Source: Acuticoccus sp965213555 (GTDB taxonomy: Bacteria; Pseudomonadota; Alphaproteobacteria; Rhizobiales; Amorphaceae). Taken from it: a stretch of 64,000 nucleotides of DNA. The notes under the pieces are model-generated. The model was not told the origin of the DNA. It did not search any database and saw only the letters and a list, made by a program, of their open reading frames with translations. The first letter of the stretch is position 1. Each line of letters opens with the position of its first letter. Positions 58,890-64,000 of the stretch are shown here, piece by piece. A program made the position numbers and the translations under genes. The stretch is taken from assembly GCF_965213555.1 (NCBI RefSeq), contig NZ_OZ243890.1, forward strand, positions 3,162,001-3,226,000, given 5' to 3'.

Positions 58890-60514
58890 TGGTCCACGCC
58901 GCGCTCGACCCCGCGTTCCGCTCCCTCGTGGACGAGCACGCCCCCGTGCGCCAGCTCGGCAGCGGGTTCGCCTTCACCGAGGGTCCCGTGTGGCACCCCG
59001 ACGGCTGGCTCACCTTCTCCGACATGCCAGCCGACGTGCGCCGCCGCTGGGACCGGCACGGCGTGCGCGAGGTCGCCCGTCCGACCAACAAGGGCAACGG
59101 CCTCACCTACGACGCCGACCTCGACCTCATCGTGTGCGAGCACGCCACCTCGTCGCTGGTGCGCATCCGCCCGGACGGCACGCGCGAGGTCCTCGCCAGC
59201 CACTTCGAGGGGCGCGAGCTCAACAGCCCCAACGACGTCGTCGTGTCCTCCGACGGATGGATCTGGTTCACCGACCCCTGGTACGGCCGAATGCCGGTGT
59301 TCGGCGTCGAGCGGCCGCGCGAGCTCGGCTTCCAGGGCGTCTACCGCGTACGTCCCGGGATGGCCGAGCCCGAGCTCGTCGCCGACCGGTACCTGTTCGC
59401 GATGCCCAACGGGCTGTGCTTCTCGCCCGACGAGTCGCGGCTCTACGTCAACGACACCGAGCAGGCGAACATCCGCGTCTTCGCGATGCGCGACGGGCGG
59501 CCCACTGACGGCCGCGTCTTCGCGAGCGGCATCAAGGACCAGACGCAGCCGGGCGTTCCGGACGGGATGAAGTGCGACCACCTCGGCAACGTGTGGGTCA
59601 CCGCGCCCGGCGGCCTGTGGGTCTACGCGCCGGACGGCCGTCCCCTCGGCAGGGTCGCGATCCCCGAGCTCGCCGCCAACTTCGCCTGGGGCGGCGAGGA
59701 CTGGCGCACGCTGTTCGTGTGCGCCTCCACCTCGCTTTACTCGCTGCCCGTGAAGGTCGGTCCGCGCAACGAACCCTTCATGCGCGCTCGTCCCAAGGCG
59801 GACGGCGCTGCGAACGCGGGCGGCGCGTCGGCGTCCGCCGCGGCGTCGGCGCACGGTCGCGGCGCCACATCCTCCGCGGCAGCGACGGCGTCAGCGCGGG
59901 CGGGCGACGGCCTCGACCTCGATTCATCGCGCTGCGCCCTCATCATCCAGGACATGCAGAACGACGTGGTGATGGAGGGGGGCGCGTTCGCCGCCTCCGG
60001 CGCGCCCGCGCACTGCCGCGAGCAGGGCGCCATCGACAACGCCCGCCTCCTCGCCGAGCGCTGCCGCGCCCGCGGCGTCCCCGTGATCCACGTCTGGTTC
60101 ATCGTCGAGCCCGGCGCACCGGGCCTAACGTTGAACGCACCGCTGTTCGAGGGCGTTGTGGACGAGCGCGCCCTGGTCCGCGGCACCTGGGGCGCGGCCC
60201 CCGTACCGGGCCTCGAGCCCGCCGCCGGCGACCACGTGGTGGAGAAGATGCGCATGAGCGCGTGGGAGGGCACGCGCCTCGAGACGATCCTGCGCGCGGA
60301 GGCCCGCGACACGCTGATCTCGTGCGGCGCGTGGACCAACATGAGCGTGGAGCACACCGCGCGCACCGGTGCCGACAAGGGCTACCTGATGGTGGTGCCG
60401 GAGGACGCGTGCTCGACGATGAACGCCGACTGGCACCGCGCCTCGGTGGACTACGCCCTGCAGAACGTGTCCGCCGTCACCACCACTGCCGCGGTCCTTG
60501 CAGCGCTCGCGTGA
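58889..60514 (+). CDS. Fusion of SMP-30/gluconolactonase and isochorismatase-like domains
   Basis: A 541-residue protein. Residues 1-300 are a six-bladed SMP-30/gluconolactonase beta-propeller: FTEGPVWHPDGWLTFSDM, NSPNDVVVSSDGWIWFTDPW, MPNGLCFSPDESRLYVND. A low-complexity Ala/Ser/Gly linker (about 305-345) leads to an isochorismatase-like hydrolase (about 350-541): CALIIQDMQNDVV and VVEKMRMSAWEGTRLE hold the Asp and Lys. The usual nucleophile Cys is replaced by Ser in GAWTNMSVEHTAR, as some isochorismatases proper also lack it. The gene is coupled to the upstream MBL hydrolase, so a lactone-opening cascade is plausible. Confidence 0.86.
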   Translation: MVHAALDPAFRSLVDEHAPVRQLGSGFAFTEGPVWHPDGWLTFSDMPADVRRRWDRHGVREVARPTNKGNGLTYDADLDLIVCEHATSSLVRIRPDGTREVLASHFEGRELNSPNDVVVSSDGWIWFTDPWYGRMPVFGVERPRELGFQGVYRVRPGMAEPELVADRYLFAMPNGLCFSPDESRLYVNDTEQANIRVFAMRDGRPTDGRVFASGIKDQTQPGVPDGMKCDHLGNVWVTAPGGLWVYAPDGRPLGRVAIPELAANFAWGGEDWRTLFVCASTSLYSLPVKVGPRNEPFMRARPKADGAANAGGASASAAASAHGRGATSSAAATASARAGDGLDLDSSRCALIIQDMQNDVVMEGGAFAASGAPAHCREQGAIDNARLLAERCRARGVPVIHVWFIVEPGAPGLTLNAPLFEGVVDERALVRGTWGAAPVPGLEPAAGDHVVEKMRMSAWEGTRLETILRAEARDTLISCGAWTNMSVEHTARTGADKGYLMVVPEDACSTMNADWHRASVDYALQNVSAVTTTAAVLAALA

Positions 60515-60580
60515 AGGTGGGCCCCCGGCGCCCGCCCATGCAAGGCACGCTTCAAATGGCATGACAACACCTGCCCATTA

Positions 60581-60592
60581 GGACAGCTGTCC
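60581..60592. promoter_or_regulatory. Perfect 12-bp palindrome upstream of the glucan biosynthesis gene
   Basis: GGACAGCTGTCC is its own reverse complement and lies 175 nt before the ATG at 60767, in a 252-nt intergenic gap. It may be an operator; no regulator can be assigned. Nothing else stands out in this gap. Confidence 0.3.
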
Positions 60593-60766
60593 CCGATCCG
60601 ATGAGGATGGTCCTCCAGGATGGGACCGGGGTCGGCCCCCGCGTCGCCGTCCCTCAGGGTTCACCAAACCGTCACCCCGCTGCCGGCAAACCTCCACACA
60701 GGACCATCGTTCCGCCGTCCCGCTTTGCTTCGTCCCGCGAATGCGAACCAAGCGAAGGGCCCCACG

Positions 60767-62296
60767 ATGATCAGCCGCCGCAGCATGCTTGCTGCCCTCG
60801 TCGCCGCCGGGGTGCCCATCGGACGCCTTCCCCTCCTGGCAGCTGAGGGTCCGAACGGCAGCCCGGTCCGTCCCTTCGACTTCGACGGACTGATGGCCAA
60901 GGCCCAGGCGGCCGCGCGCGAGCCCCACCGACCGGCACCGCTCGTCGCCCCAGCGGTCCTCGACCGGATCGACTACGACGCGCACTGGAAGATCCGCTTC
61001 CGGCCGGAGGCGGCGCCGCTGATCGGTGCGACGCCCATGCAGCTCTTCCACCTCGGAAGGTACGCGCGCGAGCCGGTCCGCGTCCACGTCATCGAGGGCG
61101 GCGTTGCCCAAGGGTTGCCCTACAGTCCATCGCTCTTCGCGATGCCCGTGGACAGCCCGGCCCGGCTGCTGGGGCAGGACGCCGGCTTCGCGGGGCTGCG
61201 CCTCATGCGGCGGGGGAACGGGCCGGACTGGCTCTCCTTCCTCGGAGCGTCCTACTTCCGCTGCGACGGGCCGGACGGGCAGTACGGGCTCTCGGCCCGT
61301 GGGCTTGCCGTCGACACCGCGCTTCCCTGGCCGGAGGAGTTCCCACGCTTCTCGGAGTTTATCGTCGGGCCGGGCGAGCGGGAGGGCGAGGACGTCGTCG
61401 TCTACGCGCGCCTCACCTCGCCGAGCGTGGAGGGTGCCTACCGGATTGGGGCGTCACTCCTGCCGCAGGGTCCGCAGCGGTGCGAGGTCGCCGCACGTCT
61501 TTACTTCCGCGAGGGGGTCGAGCGCCTTGGCGTGGCGCCGCTCACCTCGATGTTCTGGTTCTCCGAGACCAACCGCCCTGAGGCGTCCGACTGGCGACCC
61601 GAGGTCCACGACAGCGACGGCCTCGCCATGCACACCGGCGTCGGCGAGCGCATCTGGCGTCCGCTGCGCAACCCGGACGAGCCGGTGTTGACAAGCTTCC
61701 TCGACGATGGGCCGCGGGGCTTCGGCCTCATCCAGCGGGACCGCGACTTCTCGAGCTACCAGGACGACGGAGTGTTCTACCACCGCCGCCCGAGCGCCTG
61801 GATCACGCCGCGGAGCTACTGGGGCGAGGGCGCCGTGCAGCTCTTCGAGATCCCGACGCAGGACGAGACGTTCGACAACATCGTCGCCTTCTGGACGCCC
61901 AAGCTGCAGCCCGCGGCCGGTGCAACCCTCGCCTACGACTACGCCATCGATTGGCAGGAGCGCGACCCCGCACCGAGCTCGCTGGGCCGCGCGGTCGCCA
62001 CGCGGCGCGGTGACGGCGGCATCCCGGGACAGCCGGCGCCATCCGACCGCACCAAGTACGTCATCGACTTCGAGGGCGGCGCGCTCGCCGGGATCGAGGA
62101 CGGCGTCGAGCTGTCCGTCGAAGCTCGAGACGGGGCGCTCTTCCAGCCGTCCGTGCACGCGGTCGTTGGCACGAACCGCTGGCGGGCGATCTTCGACCTC
62201 TCGGCAGAGCCTCAAGCCAGGGTGGAGCTGCGCGCCTTCCTTCACCGACGCGGCGACGCGCTGACCGAGACGTGGACGATGCTCGCGCAGGCCTGA
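60767..62296 (+). CDS. opgG: Periplasmic glucan biosynthesis protein (OpgG/OpgD, MdoG family)
   Basis: A 509-residue exported protein. The N-terminus MISRRSMLAALVAAGV has a twin-arginine-like SRRSML motif with a short hydrophobic stretch, which suggests Tat export as for OpgD. The mature part follows the family: PFDFDGLMAKAQAAA, IDYDAHWKIRFRPEAA, QLFHLGRYA, GASYFRCDGPDGQYGLSARG and MFWFSETNRP. It helps assemble osmoregulated periplasmic glucans. AAGGG precedes the ATG; the open frame upstream has no homology. No opgH glycosyltransferase gene is in the window, so its usual partner lies elsewhere. Confidence 0.9.
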   Translation: MISRRSMLAALVAAGVPIGRLPLLAAEGPNGSPVRPFDFDGLMAKAQAAAREPHRPAPLVAPAVLDRIDYDAHWKIRFRPEAAPLIGATPMQLFHLGRYAREPVRVHVIEGGVAQGLPYSPSLFAMPVDSPARLLGQDAGFAGLRLMRRGNGPDWLSFLGASYFRCDGPDGQYGLSARGLAVDTALPWPEEFPRFSEFIVGPGEREGEDVVVYARLTSPSVEGAYRIGASLLPQGPQRCEVAARLYFREGVERLGVAPLTSMFWFSETNRPEASDWRPEVHDSDGLAMHTGVGERIWRPLRNPDEPVLTSFLDDGPRGFGLIQRDRDFSSYQDDGVFYHRRPSAWITPRSYWGEGAVQLFEIPTQDETFDNIVAFWTPKLQPAAGATLAYDYAIDWQERDPAPSSLGRAVATRRGDGGIPGQPAPSDRTKYVIDFEGGALAGIEDGVELSVEARDGALFQPSVHAVVGTNRWRAIFDLSAEPQARVELRAFLHRRGDALTETWTMLAQA

Positions 62297-62433
62297 GTGC
62301 GGCTCAACGTGCCGTGCCGGAGGAAGATTTCAGACGGAAGGGATGGCCCATCGCAGGTCGAAACGTCACACTGACGCGCCGGCCGTGCGACGGCCCGGCC
62401 AACGTTCGCAACACGCAAGGGGCCAGGAGACGC

Positions 62434-63705
62434 ATGACCAACCTTACGAACACCGCCGCCGCCACGGCGATGCTCGCCTTCGGGGCGGCCGTCGGCGCGG
62501 CGCACGCGCAGGATGGCGAGCCCATCAAGATCGGCTTTATGGCGACGCTCGAAGGCACCTACACCATCCTTGGCGAGGATGGGCAGCGCGGTTTTCGCCT
62601 CGCGCTGATGGAGGCCAACAACGAGGCAGGCGGGCGGCCCATCGAGGTCGTGACGGCGTCCACGGACGCATCGCCGGACTCCGCGGTGCGCGCCGCGCGC
62701 AAGCTCGTCGAGCAGGACCAGGTGGACTTCATCATCGGCCCACTGTCGGGCTCTGAGGGGATCGCGCTGCGCGACCTCGCCAAGGAGTACCCCGACGTCA
62801 CCTTCATCAACGGATCGTCCGGTGCGCAGGAGGCGACCTACGTCGATCCTGCGGAGAACTTCTTCCGCTACAACATGGACGGTGCGCAGTGGGGCGTCGG
62901 GCTCGGTGAGTACGTGGTCAACGAGAAGGACTGGAAGTACGTCGCCTCGGTCGCTGAGGACTACTCGTTCGCCTACACCAACTTCCTCGGCTTCGCGAAG
63001 GAGTTCTGCGAGGCGGGCGGCGAGATCGTCGAGCGCTTCTGGGTGCCGCTTGGAACCAAAGACTTCGCCAGCGTGATCGCCGCGCTGCCGGACGACGTCG
63101 ACGCCATCTACCTCGGGCTGGGCGGCGGCGACGCGGTGAACTTCCTCAACCAGTACCAGCAGGCCGGCGGCGACGCGAACCTCATCGGCGGCACCATCAT
63201 GGTGGATGGCACCGTGCTGAACTCCAAGGGCCGCGCCAAGCAGGCGCTCGTCGGGACGCCGGGCTCCGGCCCGCAGGCCGACGACTGGGAGGATGAGGAC
63301 TGGCAAGCTTACATCAAGGCCTACCAGGACGCGTTCCCGCCGGAGGAGCGGTTCAACTCGCCGTCGCTGGTCGCAACGGCCTACTACAACTCGACCAACG
63401 CCGCGCTCCAGTGCCTCAACGAGATCGGGGGCGAGCTGTCGCAGGATCAGTCCGAGTTCCGTGCCTGCCTCTCCGACATCGAGCTCGACGCCCCCAACGG
63501 GCTGATCACGCTCGATGAGAACCGTCAGGCCATCGGCTCCAACTTCGTGTTCGAGGTGGTCGAGGGAGAGAACGGCGAGCTCACGACCGAGATGGTGAAG
63601 AAGGTCGACAACATCGATCAGCGGCTCGGCATGGAGGCCGCGGCGTTCGATGCCATGGGCCGTCCGTCCCGCGATGTTCCGGAGTGCGTTCCCGGCCAGG
63701 GATGA
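62434..63705 (+). CDS. ABC transporter substrate-binding protein, LivJ type
   Basis: A 423-residue periplasmic protein with AGGAGA before the ATG. The signal peptide ends GAAHAQ at about residue 25. The mature part begins EPIKIGFMATLEGTYTILGEDG and has the two-lobe family pieces RPIEVVTASTDASPDSAVRA, VDFIIGPLSGSEGIAL and NFFRYNMDGAQWGVGLGEY. Only two cysteines near the C-terminal part could form a disulfide. It could serve the liv operon at 33.5-39 kb, which lacks its own binding protein, but they are 23 kb apart. Confidence 0.9.
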   Translation: MTNLTNTAAATAMLAFGAAVGAAHAQDGEPIKIGFMATLEGTYTILGEDGQRGFRLALMEANNEAGGRPIEVVTASTDASPDSAVRAARKLVEQDQVDFIIGPLSGSEGIALRDLAKEYPDVTFINGSSGAQEATYVDPAENFFRYNMDGAQWGVGLGEYVVNEKDWKYVASVAEDYSFAYTNFLGFAKEFCEAGGEIVERFWVPLGTKDFASVIAALPDDVDAIYLGLGGGDAVNFLNQYQQAGGDANLIGGTIMVDGTVLNSKGRAKQALVGTPGSGPQADDWEDEDWQAYIKAYQDAFPPEERFNSPSLVATAYYNSTNAALQCLNEIGGELSQDQSEFRACLSDIELDAPNGLITLDENRQAIGSNFVFEVVEGENGELTTEMVKKVDNIDQRLGMEAAAFDAMGRPSRDVPECVPGQG

Positions 63706-63730
63706 CCACGACGGTGCAGCTCGGAGCCGC

Positions 63731-64000
63731 TCACACCGGCATTGGGTTGTCCGGCCGACCGAGCTCCCACAGCGTGTCGGCCGTGGCATAGTTGTTGTAG
63801 CCGCAGCGGGCGATGGCCTGCGCCCGCTGCGCGTCGAAGCGGCCGTCCACCACGTAGTCGTCGTCGAGGTGGACGGCGACGACCTGGCCGACGACGAGGA
63901 ACCAGTCGAGCTCGCGCCCGGCGAGGTCCACCAAAGCCTCGGCGGAGATGACCCGGCACTCGAGCGCCGCGGGGCTCGCCTTCACGAACGGCGCGGCGAT
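63731..64000 (-). CDS. Flavin reductase-like domain protein (partial, C-terminal part)
   Basis: The minus-strand frame runs in from the right edge and ends at 63731, giving the last ~89 residues. AAPFVKASPAALECRVIS, VVGQVVAVHLDDDYVVDGRF and ARCGYNNYATADTLWELGRP match the C-terminal half of flavin reductase-like (FMN-binding split barrel) proteins. The N-terminal half with the start lies beyond the window. These enzymes reduce FMN or act as flavin-dependent oxygenase partners. It converges on the LivJ-type gene with 25 nt between stops. Confidence 0.72.
   Translation of the reverse strand: MAAPFVKASPAALECRVISAEALVDLAGRELDWFLVVGQVVAVHLDDDYVVDGRFDAQRAQAIARCGYNNYATADTLWELGRPDNPMPV

Overview
The window is a very GC-rich, densely packed bacterial chromosome segment, with GTG and TTG starts and many 1-8 nt gene overlaps. 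The gene families point to an alphaproteobacterium, most likely Hyphomicrobiales-like: TRAP and tripartite tricarboxylate (TTT) transporters, several Mo-hydroxylases, an ars module with an aquaglyceroporin, and a LivF/Tm-1-like fusion. This is inference; there is no rRNA or other marker. I saw no tRNA, rRNA, CRISPR array or insertion sequence.

Layout. 1-7.4 kb: tail of an acyl-CoA dehydrogenase, a DAO-type FAD oxidoreductase, then a FAS1/PRC-barrel exported protein followed by an RND efflux pair. 7.4-11 kb: a frameshifted APC permease, a serine hydrolase and purU. 11-17 kb: an IclR-controlled locus with a split thiamine-diphosphate decarboxylase on one strand and a TRAP transporter (DctP, fused DctQM) plus an iron-dependent alcohol dehydrogenase on the other. 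A three-half-site operator lies between the strands. 17-22 kb: a frameshifted membrane alpha/beta hydrolase, arsC-aqpS, a CDF metal exporter and an AbrB-type membrane protein. 22-32 kb: a run of eight minus-strand genes: Mo-hydroxylase S and L, DUF2243 protein, M, Bug-type binding protein, secreted hydrolase, TctA-TctB fusion and a PrpF/GalD-like isomerase. It looks like an uptake and oxidation module for an organic acid, with a divergent AraC regulator.

33-41 kb: livH-livM-livG, then a LivF ATPase fused to a Tm-1-like (UPF0261) domain, an FMN reductase and a PEP-hydrolase-type TIM barrel. The two bacterial halves of the plant antiviral Tm-1 architecture are therefore in one operon with an ABC transporter. 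An orphan hicB sits inside it on the other strand. A small integrase-N-like gene with a consensus sigma-70 promoter lies just upstream. 41-54 kb: an AmpG-like MFS permease, an AT-rich foreign-looking gene, and a 998-residue flotillin-like protein with 34 consecutive 11-residue repeats. Two SRPBCC proteins, a DUF305 protein and a second Mo-hydroxylase follow. The large subunit of that Mo-hydroxylase is split into two ORFs by three unrelated genes. Two copies of a ~125-bp palindromic repeat flank this set, and CoxD/CoxE-type maturation factors follow.

56-64 kb: an amidohydrolase, a VOC protein, an MBL-fold lactonase-like enzyme translationally coupled to an SMP-30/isochorismatase-fold fusion, a periplasmic glucan biosynthesis protein (OpgG/OpgD), a LivJ-type binding protein and the end of a flavin reductase-like protein.

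Two genes carry single-base frameshifts that leave both halves well conserved, so either recent decay or residual assembly error is possible.
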